Of a stretch of 64,000 nt of DNA, positions 25,301-37,750 are shown piece after piece; within the stretch, counting starts at the first letter, position 1; the number at the start of each line of letters is the position of its first letter. The translations under genes and the position numbers were made by a program. The stretch comes from Litoditis marina (lineage: Eukaryota; Nematoda; Chromadorea; Rhabditida; Rhabditidae): contig OZ038438.1 in NCBI GenBank assembly GCA_964036275.1, positions 4,160,978 to 4,224,977 of the forward strand. Direction: 5' to 3'. The notes under the pieces are model-generated. The model saw only the letters and a list, made by a program, of their open reading frames with translations, was not told where the DNA came from and searched no databases.

Positions 25301-26028
25301 AGTTTGCTCCTAACGAAGTCCTAGCTTCTACGACAACAGTTTTGAGAGATCCGAACTGGCTAACTCTGTAATGATCAACTACTTTGCTGTTGGTCCGACA
25401 TATTAAATACCGGGCTTGTTTTTTGTTGTTTCAAGAATACCCAAATTATCGTTATTATCGATGAACCTTTTTGGAAACAGTCGGAAAATATCTTAGATGC
25501 AGGCTTCGACGAATATAGTGACCAATTTGCAGTTGAGTATAGAAAACATTACGCTTAACTTAACTCTTACCAGCGTTTGATATTTTGATCCCTTGCAGGA
25601 GTACCATAATACGGTTCTCGTTTATTCATTGGCAATGGTTGTCAATTTTAGGCAGAAAACGAAATCCTCTAAATATTTCAGGTTTGAATAGCTCATATAT
25701 TTAGAAGAGCTGAAAGGATCTCTAGACAAATGAACTGACTGAAAACTATTTTTCGAAACACAATTCAGAATATTTCCACTATTCCTGCAGAAAAAGGAAG
25801 TAAACTAATTGTGTTCGGTCATTAAACATCATGTTCAGACTTGCTGTATCTAAAGTGATGAAAAGGATAGGATTTCTGCTTTAGAAACTATTTTATAATT
25901 GCAAAATTGGAGATTTTGGAATTTTTGAAAAAATACGCAAATTTGCGCTGGTGCGGTACGGTGCGGTATTTTCAAATCGCGGTGCGGTATTTCACCCGGT
26001 GCGGTAGGTGCGGTAATTAGTAGGTCCC
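22319..26028. mobile_element. 3.7-kb terminal-inverted-repeat DNA transposon (non-autonomous)
   Basis: The ends are exact inverted copies over 32 bp, starting GGGACCTACTAATTACCGCA, and continue imperfectly with repeated TACCGCACCG blocks. TGCAGAACA flanks both ends (22310-22318 and 26029-26037), a 9-bp target duplication. Inside, the left side has a GC-rich palindrome (22381-24 of the next line, that is 22381-22524). A related GC-rich block lies at about 24560-24690. A 110-bp inverted repeat pairs 24694-24808 with 25855-25973. No transposase-like frame is visible. The interior looks like nested or rearranged copies of one family. The target-site length suggests a MULE-type element, by inference. 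Confidence 0.85.
22381..22524. repeat. GC-rich palindrome inside the 3.7-kb element
   Basis: Units of GGGCCCAGTCGCCGCCCAGT lead in from the left, and their reverse complements (GGCGGCGACTGGGCCCAGAC) lead out on the right. A strong stem results, in sharp contrast to the AT-rich surroundings. Confidence 0.85.
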
Positions 26029-26138
26029 TGCAGAACAGAGACGCAAATAAGTGGTTTTGGGGGAGGTAGTGGGTGATATTGCACGGTACCCAGGAGTCAT
26101 TCAGGGAACATTGACTTTTTTTAGGAAGTTGTAGTTTG

Positions 26139-26450
26139 ACCCCCCCCCCCCACCGGGGGGTGATAATTCAATTTATCACTTGCAATACAAAAGTTTGAGG
26201 GTGGGGGGTAAAAAGTAAACATTTCCGGTATTGAAGTTCAGCCCCCCACTCGTTGAAGTTTGACCCCCACTATTGAAGTTCTACCCCCCGCCGACCCAGG
26301 TGGGGGGGGGGGGGGGGGGGGTAAATAGTAAATGTCGAAGTTGATTTTTGACCCCCCCCCCTCTCCTAGATTTTCAGGTTTTAGCTTGGGTGGGGGGTTG
26401 AAGTGCTACGGGGGGGGACTCAACTAAAGTGGGAGGCGATACTTCAATTT
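26139..26450. repeat. Poly-C / poly-G rich low-complexity tract
   Basis: Runs of C alternate with runs of G, including 20 consecutive G at 26302-26321 and about 12 C near 26140-26151. They are linked by a repeating phrase GAAGTT-(T/C)(T/G)ACCCCC. The tract lies directly outside the right end of the 3.7-kb element. It could form quadruplex or triplex DNA, and its length in an assembly is doubtful. Confidence 0.85.
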
Positions 26451-27755
26451 TCCCGTCATTCAAAATGGAAATTCACTAAAGTAAAAGTCTTTTGATTGAA
26501 TTCAATTATGTGCATTTTCAACTATCCCATATCGCACGCACGCACACTGTGATGTGACGTCTGTAGCTATTCCATAATTCTGACGCCCAATATTCGGCGA
26601 AATCCCCAAAATCACAGATAAACCATTAACAAAAATATTATGATATATAATTAATCAAAATAAATCAGCTAGCTGCAATCAAGCGAAGCGGGGATGAGGT
26701 CACGCGCTCGCTTCACCGAGATCAGGCGGCAAAATTCAAAATTTGGCGGGTGTTGTATGATTACGGTATTTATCGATCGAGCGCGCTTTTTCAGACAGAT
26801 TTTTAACCGCTATTCTTTAATTGATTAAAATTCAATAGAATTAGGTACTCAGGTGAAAGTTGAAGCATAAAATAGGCTATATACAGGGAAATATGGGGAA
26901 ATCGCGATGGCTAGATTAGAACGAAATTAGGCTTGTCGACACCTATTTTAGGCCCAATAGTAGGTTTGATCGTTGTATGTGTAATATCCGTCGAATAAAA
27001 AAAGATACCTACCTAATTGAGGTCAAGATATGTGTGTAGCTAGGTGTCACGTCGCTTAGTACTACTGCGCTAGAACGACAACCGCATGCAGAGATAGAGT
27101 CTGACAAGTTAAGTTCAAAGAAGGAAAGAAATTGAGGCGAAAATCATGTTGTGAATCTCATAAACACAGAGCATCGTGCATCGCAGTTGGGTGGGTGCTC
27201 TGGAGTGATGTAGAGTACGGTGATATTAGGGTCATAGACATTCGTGCGGGTGCTCCGCGGAACCGCAAGCTAAATGTTTGGCAGAAAATAAGTTGCGGCT
27301 CTTCCGCGGAGCGCGAAAAAAACGACCGCTAGTTTGTCTGAGGTCCTACCTACCAGGGAACTTCCATTTTGTGACGAGATTTGATGTTCGCAATGATTCC
27401 GACATAATAGTATACATCAAATTGTATACATTTATTAAATTGATAAAAGCTCGGCAAAATAGAATTATATCACAGTTTGTCCAAAAACGGAGAAAGAAAA
27501 CGAACGAAAAAGTCAGGCACCATGAGCTATTCCAGGGAACATAACAAAAGCATGTCAATTACACTGGAATACAACGATAAGGCAATTATGAATGAATGAG
27601 CAATAAAACGTATGAAATATTATTTAAAAAAACATATACTCATTTCTGTACAATAAACTATATGAAAACATGTCAATAGGATAACTATGGAAAGACCTTT
27701 ACATGTAGTAAACAACCATATTTACAGAAACAGTGGAATTTTCTTCAATTCCCTT
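26451..27755. other. Intergenic and 3' side of the ANKFY1 homologue
   Basis: I see no supportable gene here. Open frames at 27132-27544 lack recognisable domains and splice context. The sequence is AT-rich with a few GC-rich words such as GGCGGCAAAATT. Confidence 0.5.
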
Positions 27756-30700
27756 TTATCGACAGCCTTGGGTGAGAACTTGGGCACATAGGCTACACAC
27801 ACGAACTTTCTTCTCTTCACGAAACTTGATGATGGGCATGGAGACAGCTGAGCAGGATGAACATACCACTCGTCCGCAATGTCTGAAAGCATTTAGACTT
27901 AAGATGATTATGGTATCAAACATCAAGTGGTAGACAAGAATTACAGGAACACAGTATTACCTGCAGTGATGCTTTCGTTGGGTAATGGAGAACTTTGCAC
28001 CACAGTCACAAGAATCTGCTTCCGACCAACGCGGCTCACATTCCAATGTTTCTAGAATATAAAATTGTTTAGGTGTGCAATAGCCAACAATTACATATCG
28101 GTTAACCCGGCCGTAGAAGACACTCGCTTACCTCAATCGTCTGGCAAATTCCAAACCTCAATTGGCAATGTCTCTGAAAGCAGTTATTACATTCAACTGC
28201 TCACTGTTAAAATCCAGTAATAAGTTTGAACTAGAAATTTGCCGCATCTCACCCAACAATCCGTACAGAAGTTGCTTTGTGGGAGTCTCATAGGTGAACA
28301 GAGTGATTCCGTCGTTATTCCTAGCTCCCATAGAAGCTCCATGCCGTAGAAGAGTGCGACAAACCTCTGCATTCCCAGACGTATATGCAATTATCAGTGC
28401 TGGAAAAGATACAAGGCTCAAACGATTGTGTAGGGTAGGCTGTTCGGCATGCACGTATCATATTGATGAGAACATGGAAACAAGTACAGAAGAAAAATTA
28501 GTTTTCTCCTTACACTGATATAAGACTCATTCAACACCCGAATCTCCTGACTGATATTGAGCACGACCTTACCTGTTTGCTGTCAGATCAAACAGTACCA
28601 GCGCAATCCATATAATTTCTACGAGAATGCAATAATACTATCAAGCCTAAAACGAAACGTTACCTACGATATTCTACCTTACAAGGCTCCATTTGCAATC
28701 GTTTTTCTACTCACCCGTATTGCCAATACAGTCTCGGGCCTCCACAAAAGCGGCCATTTCCTTGTCGCTGAGTTGACGTGCCGCAGTCGATAGTAACATG
28801 TCACACTGTTTCACTGCACTACTACCCTTCTCCATTTTATCTGTTGTCAGGGAAGCACAGATGTGAAGCACGGAGAGCCCTCTGCAAATACAGCCAAACA
28901 TTTGAACAAAACAAACACCCACCCACTAAAAATAAACAAGTTTACTCACTTTTTGTTTACTGCCCGAATGTCCAAATCGTGTTCCAGCAACAGCTTGGCA
29001 CAAGTGGAACTCCCACAACGCACTGCTGACAGCAAGGCTGAAAATATGCAAGTATGCACTTGCATTGCTTTTTCATATTACACATACACAGCATTATCAA
29101 GATTTCGCAATGTGAATTTCTTCACTGAATGAAAACTCACCGGTATCCCCTCTTTCGTCGGGTATGTTGAGACTTGCGCCATTCTCCAGTAGAATGGTCA
29201 ACAAATCAGATCGACGGGCGGCACAGGCCTCGTGAAGCGGGGTGTTGCCATCAGAAGACCTCGCATCCACAACACAACCAGCCAGGATCTGATAATAACC
29301 ATTGAGTGAAGCCAATTAAAAATGAGTATATTATGATCATGGGCAGGGGATGGGGCTAGAGCAAACAACTAACTAGATTTCGCATAATAAGCTCGTTCTC
29401 GGCAGAAACAGCCAGATGTAGTGCCGTTTTGCGTGTGGTGTCCTGCGTGGTTCGGGTGGGATCGGTATGTGTGCTTAGAAGGAAGAGAACACTCTCCAAG
29501 TCATTCGAGCGAACCGCCACGTGGAGAAGATTTTCTCCTGCAAATTGCTAATATCCATTTAGAACTAATTGGTGAAAGCTGACGTAAACAAAAGAACAAA
29601 AGAACTACACATGGGAGTATGAAATTTCGTAGAAATCTGTCAAGCTGCGTGCGAAGCTACTCTTCTACGATGCAGCTCTGAGCGTCGAACTGTTCGAAAT
29701 AACTATTTACGTCCGACGATATCACGCTACAATGATGTTTTTTTTAAAAATCAAATACACACATTTTCCATTAACAATTGTTCCCCGCTCCGCTCAGAAA
29801 CCGTGTTATGAACTATATTATGATAAACAAAGATCAGATTACAGCTGGTAGACGCGTGACATCACCCACCATTCCCATTGGTTTGAAGGGCAGCATGCGG
29901 AAGGCGCGTCACAATCTGGGCAGCAGCCTAAATAGAGAATCAATAAATCATTGGCAGTGAAGTATAGATTTTGATTGTTGTTATTCCTTAGAATTCCGAA
30001 TCGTACACAATGCGAAATCTAGACAAATTAACCGCAAACTTTGGCAGGACAGCGCTAAATAGGGAGGCTCGTATTAATTATGAATTCGGCAGCCACCTAA
30101 AGGAGAAATGTGTGCAGAACGTATGGTGCATGGAACGAACCTTGTGATCTCGTCTAGCGATCGCTAGAGAAAGCGGTGTCTGTCCAACCTTATCCCTTGT
30201 ACTAATGAAAGAAACATCTTTTGCAGATAGGAGGATCGCGAGCACGTCATGATTGCCCTCTCGTATTGCCAAATGACAGGCAGTACGACCATCCGAGTCC
30301 TGTCAATAAATCGATCATCAGAACCGACGATAGACCATGCTATTCTTCACGTTTGTTCTCAAATAATATTCTATCGAATTATTCCAGTCGAATACAATCA
30401 AGAGTACATGATTTACGAAAACTACACCAAAGGCTGACCTGTTTGGTCAATGAAGCACCATTATTAACCAGAGCGGAGACAGCTTCGGTTAGACCCCACG
30501 TCACAGCTGTATGTAAGGCTGATTGTTGATCATCGTCTTTGGGGTTGTTATATCGTCGCATTGCGCTCACATCACATCCACTGAAAAAAATAGGCTGCAC
30601 CTATTCTCAACTAAGCGTGCCTCTAAGCACTCAGAACAAGTGAAGTCCAGAAAATAGAGCAAACTAGGGGAACCTAGAAAAAAAACGTTTCAGTAGTCGA

Positions 30701-33700
30701 ACTCGCTGGTTAATGAGTGCAACACTTCGAAACGGAACATAATCAACAGGCCGTACAGAGAAAAAACACACAAACCTCTCGATCAGGAAAACAACAGCTG
30801 ATTCATTTCGCTGATCCAGCATGTAGTGCAAAAGTGTTTGCTCACAATCCTCACAACATGTCCACGACTCCAAATCACAACCGAACGATACTAGTAATGC
30901 AGCACACTTGAGGTGACCTTAACGTTATCACATACATAGTTCTGAGCGAAAAGATGGTCAAAACTGAGAACCAACTGCTACTTCAATCAGTTTGCTCGTT
31001 TGCTAACGTAAGTAAACGCAAGATGCAGAGGCGGGTTCTTATTCTACACAAAATCTGGCAGGAAAAGGAAACTCTTAGCAGTTCAGCTTACCCACCTTTA
31101 GCTAAAGCACACTCTAGAACACCGAATCCGCGCCCACAATCACTTCTTTCGTTCAGATTCACGCCCGCACCACAGAGCTCTTTAACGGCACCACACATTC
31201 CATTCGTCAGGGCTATTTCCAAACATGAGCGGCCGGTGGCGTCTCTAAAGACAAAGAGACTCTGAACTCTATGGATCTATACATATAAGTGACTACAACG
31301 CTTCTGAAAAGCTGTTTTTTTTTCCGCAGGACCAACATGGGAACTCAGGCTGTACCAAGTTGTCCTGCTATGACCATGTGAATAGACCGACTGCTACGCC
31401 AAGACGGATGCAGAAAACTGACTCTTACGCTCTTCGAGGAGTAAAAATATCAGTAATCAACGAAACGATTGGTACTCAGAACAAGCGTCGTTGCAAAACA
31501 GTAAATTACTCTTTATACAGCGTGGCTGTCATATATATTGAGTTTTCCCCTCGTCGTCTGACGTCTCTTCAGGGTCCACTATATCTCTAGATTTGTTGCA
31601 ATACAGTTTCGACCAAGCGCGAATTTGTAATTAACAGCCTATGGTCTGAGTAATAACATAGGACCCAGTGCTCAAAAAAAACTGGCTCTGTACCAAATGT
31701 GTTCGGTGCCATGCAATAGCAACACCCACAACACAACATTGGTACTCAAACTAGAGCGCTAATAATCCATACCTGTCGCTGTGTTTGGCTTTATGCATCA
31801 ATAGGAAAACGGCTGCTCGGTCCTCACACTTTTTCAACGATGATAGAAGTAAAGACTCCCCTAATTCGTTGGTTTCGTTCACATCCGCCCCTCCTGAAGA
31901 CAAATAGTTTAAGTTCATTGTATGAATGTCGTCAACTGTTAATATTAATACATGGGTGGTATGAGCGGCGATAAAACCTGAGTTGTAGCTTGATCTCGTA
32001 ACACGCCATAACATACGAGTATCGGTCGAAAACAAACGAGATAAAACTACAAACACAGCGGAAGAGGCTCATATACACCGTATATAGGCTTGCTTAACAA
32101 AGCGCGAAACCTATATGTTATGATATTGATTGAAAACAAAACATCCCGCGAGACATGTGTCTTACCACGAATCAAAACTTCAGCTGCCCCCAGATTATCC
32201 AACTCTATCGCCAACTGCAGGGCTGATCTACCCTCCTTATCGCATCGTGTCCAATCTATTCCTGAAAAGGATTCCCTAAAACTCTATGTAGAAGAAACTG
32301 AATGCGCAAAGTGCGACACGAAAATATGAAAATATAACGAAAATTATTGTTAATCGTTTGATATGAACACATTTTAAAACAGCTCAGACTCTTTGCCGCA
32401 ACCTCCTACAATGATAGATGGACGAATTCTTCAATAACGAACGATTCGTACTTAATCTAGTTCACTTCTACACTACTTCTTAATTAAAGCCTATATCTGT
32501 GCATCACCTACCCTCAGCTGTCTTCACAATGTGTTCGAGCAGTGGCGATCCGATGCGAACCGCCAGGTGGAACACTGTATTGCCATCAACGTCCCTCAGA
32601 TTGATATCCACGTCCTTTCTTTTGCTCAACAAAATGTTCAAACATGATTCTTCTCTACCGCTGTCCAGTAGCAGGAGACGATGAATCAAAGGAACACCCT
32701 GAACGTAACCAGCAATAAAACAGCGGATGAGATATATCATAATTATGTTAAGAGTATAAAACGACATTTCATTATGAAAACATACGCAAGAAATTTGAAT
32801 TGTACTTTGATTACGTTCAACTCTCCCCCGTGTTCTGGATTGGTGATTTGAAGTTATCCTCGACGAAGAGATAAACGAGTAAAATGAATACCTCAGTTAA
32901 TACTGGTTCGCCTAAATGAACAGGTCTGCTTCAATTCCCAAAATGACCCGGCAGCTCACAAAAAAAGTTAGGCAAGAGATACCGGAGAATATAAATACGC
33001 AGCGTTTCGATTCCCAAACATGAACATAGCCCAATCCCACTTACCTTAGAATTCACAACATCGACTGCAGGAGAATAATCGAGTAAAAACGAAAATGCTT
33101 CGCTATTTTCGGATATTAGATGTATGATTGGATCTGAAAATGTTCCACTTCCAGCTCTGTATTTCAGAAGAAAACACACTGTAAATTTGATAACATATTC
33201 AGGTCTTCGAGGTGTCTAATGTTTTGAAAATGAGAAAAACATGATTTACGATACCCTAGAAAATACACGCTCGTGGTGGCGAATAGTCATCGATCGAGCT
33301 CATAGTGGAAGAAAATACAAAGAATGTACAAGAACGAAGAAAGATTTCGAGAATTGAGTGATGCAGGCTAGCAGCTGGCAGCAAGTCCATTCTACTTCTG
33401 CTGATCTAGTGAATATCACAGCAACAACTACTAATCGTTGATAACGAAATATAGTCATACCTCCTTCAACGCAATGCTCAACATTAGCACCAGCTTCGAT
33501 CAATTGACGAGCAATCGGGAGGTCATGACGAGTGAGAAGACAGTGCACCAGTGCTGATTTCCCCTCTCTGTCACAAATATTGGGATCAGCCCCAGCCTTC
33601 AGAAGGAGAGGAACAAGTGCTGCCACGGAATCGTCATTCTCGTTCAAACAAGCCAGAATCAACGAGGACCTGGAGAGGGTCTTCATGAATTCTGTACAGT

Positions 33701-36700
33701 TCGAGAATAAATTTCACCGATTTTGAACAAGACATACCCAAACCAGAGAAATTTCTATTGATTACCATCCAATTTTGGATTCTAGACTGGAATAATCAAA
33801 TGACAATAATATCCTTTGTGTACCACGTCTCTCACTAGTTTCACCCTCTCTTTTCGACACTACTTTTCAGATATTCAATGAAAAGTATGGTACTCCCACC
33901 TTTGCTCACTATCATCATGTGTGGAAACAAAGTTGACATCACAACTGGAGATAATGCTACTCAACCAGGAAATCATCTCACTTGTGGAGACTGACTAAAA
34001 ATGCAGGATTGATTGTATGATACAGAGACAAAGAGGCATGGTAATAACGCTCAGCTCAGATACTTTACATAATACTTATACGGTTGACTATATTAAAATA
34101 CATACTATTGTGAGTAGCACTTTTCTCTTTATGATTGACTGTGGCTACAACCACAGTCAATCATAAAGAGAAAAGTGCCGCCAGTGATGCAAAAAAGTCG
34201 TCAAACCTTCGAAATTTCTTGAAGTGGTGAAGTTTTATCGACAGTGTTCTGAACGCCGTTTAACTCCACAGCGTTATCCAGAAGGAACTTGCAAGCCTCC
34301 ACGTTTTCTTAAATGAATCAAAATATGAAAGCAAGAGACTCAACTCGACAAAGACCTATATAGTATAATCATAACATGACTTTTAGGAAAAATTGAGAAA
34401 TACCTGATCTTATCATATTGACTAGAATGGAGGTTTCTATCCCGGAAGTATATTTCAGATTCACGTCTGCGCCATTCTGTACCAAATGCGATGCAATAGT
34501 GAAGCGACCACAGATGAGAGCGTATTCGAGAGGACAAGGGCAACTTGTTGGATCATTGAGCATGTCACGGAGCTGCAAAGATGGAAAGTTCATGGTTACA
34601 TCTGCACTAATCGATGACAAACCCGATGCAACGGGTTTGTCATCGATTAGTGTTTGTCAATAACTGTTTGTTAGAGCCTCTACATACTTTTTTGTCGGCG
34701 GCAAATACAAAGAGAAAGTGTGATAATTGACTGTGTGCGATGAATACAGTACACAAGACCGATAACCATATTTTCTTCGAAGTAGCATAGTGAGTAGGGT
34801 TGTTAATCGAGTTCAAAATTTCGAGTTTTCGAGTTTTCGAGTTTTGGGAAATTTCGAGTTTTCGAGTTTTCGAGTTTTCGAGTTTTGGGAAATTTCGAGT
34901 TTTCGAGTTATCGAGTTTTTGAGTTTGGAAAAATTTCGAGTTTTCGAGTTTTCGAGTTTTTGAGTTTTGGGAAATTTCGAGTTTTCGAGTTTTCGAGTTT
35001 TGGGAAATTTCGAGTTTTCGAGTTTCGAGTTCGACTCAACTCGAAAATTTTCGAGTTTTTTTCGAGTCGAGTCGAGTTTTGAGTGTTTTTGGACCTAAAA
35101 GAGACATTTTTCGAGTCCGAAATTTTGATTTTCGAGTTTTCGCGTTCAAAATTTCGAGTTTTCGAGTTTTCGAGTTTTCGAGTTTTGGGAAATTTCGAGT
35201 TTTCGAGTTTTCGAGTTTTCGAGTTTTGGGAAATTTCGAGTTTTCGAGTTATCGAGTTTTTGAGTTTGGAAAAATTTCGAGTTTTCGAGTTTTCGAGTTT
35301 TCGAGTTTTGAGAAATTTCGAGTTTTCGAGTTTCGAGTTCGACTCAACTCGAAAATTTTCGAGTTTTTTCGAGTCGAGTCGAGTTTCGAGTTCGACTTTA
35401 ACAACCCTAATAGTGAGCTATTTGAATAGATAATCATAAATTTCACCTTTCCATCATTCTCAATGAGAAAAAGTAGAAGAACATCTTCGCGATCTAATTG
35501 AATTATTGACTGGAGCACATCTGAAGAATGACTGAAATAAAAAATGGGTTCACGACTAAATAATTCACATATAATGCTGAGCTGTATTAATCAAATTTCG
35601 AAATATTTTACAACATTATGATAAAAAAAAATGAACAAAACACATACCTCTTGAGTAAACGATATAGAAGGGTGGCAGATAAATTATCAAAGTCCTCTTT
35701 GCGAAATTCACACCAACTAGCTGACACAAGGGCAATGCAGCTTTCCCTGAAAAAATGATTGAGATTAACAGAAACCGCGTTTAGTAAGAGAGAGTAATAG
35801 GTTGTCACGACGGAACATGTATAATAAAGGCTGTCATTGAACGGAAGAATAGTTTTTCAGCTATACTTTTGAGAAGATTTTAATTATTTAACAAAAAACC
35901 AGCCTAACTAATTGTTAATATCACATTGATAGTTAGTCGACACCAATTCGAATGTGGCAGAATGTCTCAAAAGTGTGGCCAGCCAATCTTTTGCTAGCTG
36001 GCTCGAATACCACATAACGCAGGAACTTTCCAAATGTGGTACTAAACTAAAGATTGCTCCAAACATGTTTCGCTTTATGTGTACCCAAAGACCTAATAAG
36101 AAAATATACATTGAAACATACATTGCTGTCGCTGTTTTGAGATATTAAAAAGAATACCTCAAATTTGGCAAATTGATCTGTTCTGCCAGCTCGAAAATTC
36201 GAATACAATTACTGATATCCATACGACCATTAAATAAGCATTCACACCTGTAGTGTAAGCAGTTGATAGTATCATACTTAAACTTAAATACAGCTGAGCT
36301 TTTGTTGAAAAACAGGTACTGAAAAACTTCAGATGCATAGTTGTTAACAAGTGAAATCGGTACGCATAACTTTTCACGATCAATCTAGGTGCAACTGCAG
36401 AGGTATGAGCACATTACGACACGCTAGAGAAAACAATATGAGAGAGTATAGTCGCGGTTAGAATAAAACAAAATCAGTGAAAACCATACGTTTTCGTGAG
36501 CTGGTGTAGTCCAAACTTAGCCGCAAAACGTGCCACAGTAAGCAATGTTGAATCATCGATGGAAGTATCCATTGAATCAGTATAAATCCAATCATATACG
36601 AGTCGAAAAACATCAGGAGTTACATCTAAATTAAAACGTAGTTTAAGATGGCCTGGCAGGAACCAAATCTCGTTCCTTGCGCTCCACGGTTAATTCATTG

Positions 36701-37730
36701 CTCTAACGCGAACGCGCCCCGAAAACGACTCAGGCGACTGCAAGTCCCAGGGACAAGAACGGGACGTCTCATGTCCCGGTACTGTCCCGGGACGGTACCA
36801 AGAATTAGGGTAGAAATGGAGCATATTTGCATATAAAAGTCAGGATCGAGGAGAATTTTTGTCATCATTTATGCAAATCTGCTTCATTTATAACCGTAAT
36901 TCCTGGTACCGTCCCGGGACAGTACCGGGAAATGGGACGTCCCGTTCATGTCCCTGGGACATGCGACTGCTGAGGAAGTTTTCGAATCTCCGCTGATGAA
37001 TTGTGATTGAATGATCTACAAAATATCGATAAATTAGTTTTTGTAGCGCATTTGCACTGGAGCGCGAAATCAACCGTGCAGCGCAAGGCACAAGATTTGA
37101 TTCCTGTCAGATCACCTTTGAACTTTCTTTTTAAATGGCAGGAAGTGGATTATTATTCGAACAATGTGATTTCCGGCGCACTTACCAGCTATGGTTCCAC
37201 AACTGGAATCCCCTGTTGTCAACTTGAAATTGAATGATCTAGCTTCTAGAACGAATTTGTGGCTTTTGAAGGAGGTGTCCATTACGCAGATTTCATAGTC
37301 ACTGCAAATGCTATAGAATGAAAGCGGAAAGTTCACGGCTATAACAAACGAACAATAATCCAGCTTTTTGCGTGAGATAGTCCAAGGAGTAAGAACTACG
37401 ACTGAGGGTTGAGAGAGACATGATATTTCTAATTTCGAATGTCCGTTCACGGAACTCTAAAATATAGATCAAAAATGTTCCAGTTGAGACTGCTGAGAGA
37501 TTGTATAAACATCGGTCATTGATTACAATAACTATATTTAATGCCAACCTCAAGTACTCGCTTCCATGTAGCCGCTTAACAAGGTCCACTAGACTGCTAG
37601 CCAGGCCATTGCCAGACGCGTCTCCCGTTGCAGCACACATCAAATCATACTTCTTCTTCAGATCTGAATACCTAGCGGTAAGATCAAGATGCTCGCTTTT
37701 TAATAAATCAAGGTGGCTTTTAGGTGCCAT
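27756..37730 (-). CDS. ANKFY1: Rabankyrin-5 / ANKFY1 homologue (BTB, ankyrin repeats, FYVE)
   Basis: Endosomal Rab5 effector family; the FYVE finger binds PI3P. Exons in gene order: 37730-37549, 37301-37186, 36625-36490, 36247-36158, 35746-35648, 35531-35447, 34572-34404, 34307-34207, 33994-33900, 33669-33461, 33178-33045, 32698-32512, 32261-32166, 31893-31773, 31244-31096, 30890-30776, 30580-30439, 30299-30141, 29927-29870, 29537-29374, 29288-29141, 29037-28950, 28881-28715, 28399-28253, 28051-27961, 27882-27756. They give 1124 residues; the vertebrate protein is about 1169. Coiled coil about residues 5-30, BTB about 61-170 (YEICVMD, KSHKFVLEARS), BACK-like segment to about 230 (FRKEDFDNLSATLLYRLLK), many ankyrin units (GNTPLHEACAARRSDLL), FYVE 1061-1115 (RKHHCRHCGRVVC, VRVCSLC). 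The first zinc pair reads CDC, not CxxC. All phases close. Weak ankyrin exons are less certain. Confidence 0.92.
34117..34178. repeat. Perfect 28-bp hairpin with 6-nt loop in an ANKFY1 intron
   Basis: Left arm 34117-34144 (GCACTTTTCTCTTTATGATT...) and right arm 34151-34178 are exact reverse complements. The loop is CTACAA. It ends 29 bases from the exon at 34207. Confidence 0.9.
34605..34652. repeat. Perfect 21-bp hairpin with 6-nt loop in an ANKFY1 intron
   Basis: Arms 34605-34625 and 34632-34652 (CACTAATCGATGACAAACCC...) pair exactly. The loop is ATGCAA. It sits 33 bases outside the exon ending at 34572. Confidence 0.9.
34795..35409. mobile_element. hAT-like non-autonomous element filled with a TTTCGAG minisatellite
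   Basis: Terminal inverted repeats TAGGGTTGTTAA and TTAACAACCCTA enclose 615 bp. ATAGTGAG is duplicated on both sides (34787-34794 and 35410-35417), an 8-bp target duplication as made by hAT transposases. The interior is almost only CGAGTTTT units broken by GGGAAATTTCGAG. It is arranged as two similar higher-order blocks (about 34815-35070 and 35140-35400). The unit leaves frames open in translation (SSFRVFEF...), but these are not genes. It lies in an ANKFY1 intron. Confidence 0.88.
36652..37110. mobile_element. Foldback element in ANKFY1 intron 2
   Basis: Outer arms start CTGGCAGGAACCAAATCTCG on the left and end with its near reverse complement at 37110. An inner palindrome pairs about 36740-36810 with 36895-36965, built around GTCCCGGGAC and GGTACC. 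The centre is AT-rich. No target duplication was recognised and there is no coding capacity. Confidence 0.75.
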
Positions 37731-37750
37731 CCTGAAGCCAACCTGAAAAC
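37731..37750 (-). other. Probable spliced-leader acceptor of the ANKFY1 homologue
   Basis: On the gene strand TTTTCAG followed by GTTGGCTTCAGG runs directly into the ATG at 37730. There are two acceptor-like sites within 20 bases of the start and no upstream coding exon. Confidence 0.5.

Noticed and set aside
34885..35429. Long open frames of the type SSFRVFEFSSF on the plus strand
   Set aside because: They are translation of the TTTCGAG minisatellite inside a transposon. Several frames stay open at once because the repeat lacks stops.
35908..36123. Minus-strand frame with LAKDWLATLLRHSATFE in an ANKFY1 intron
   Set aside because: The flanking exons 36158 and 35746 join directly in phase and match the family without it. 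Including it adds a stop.
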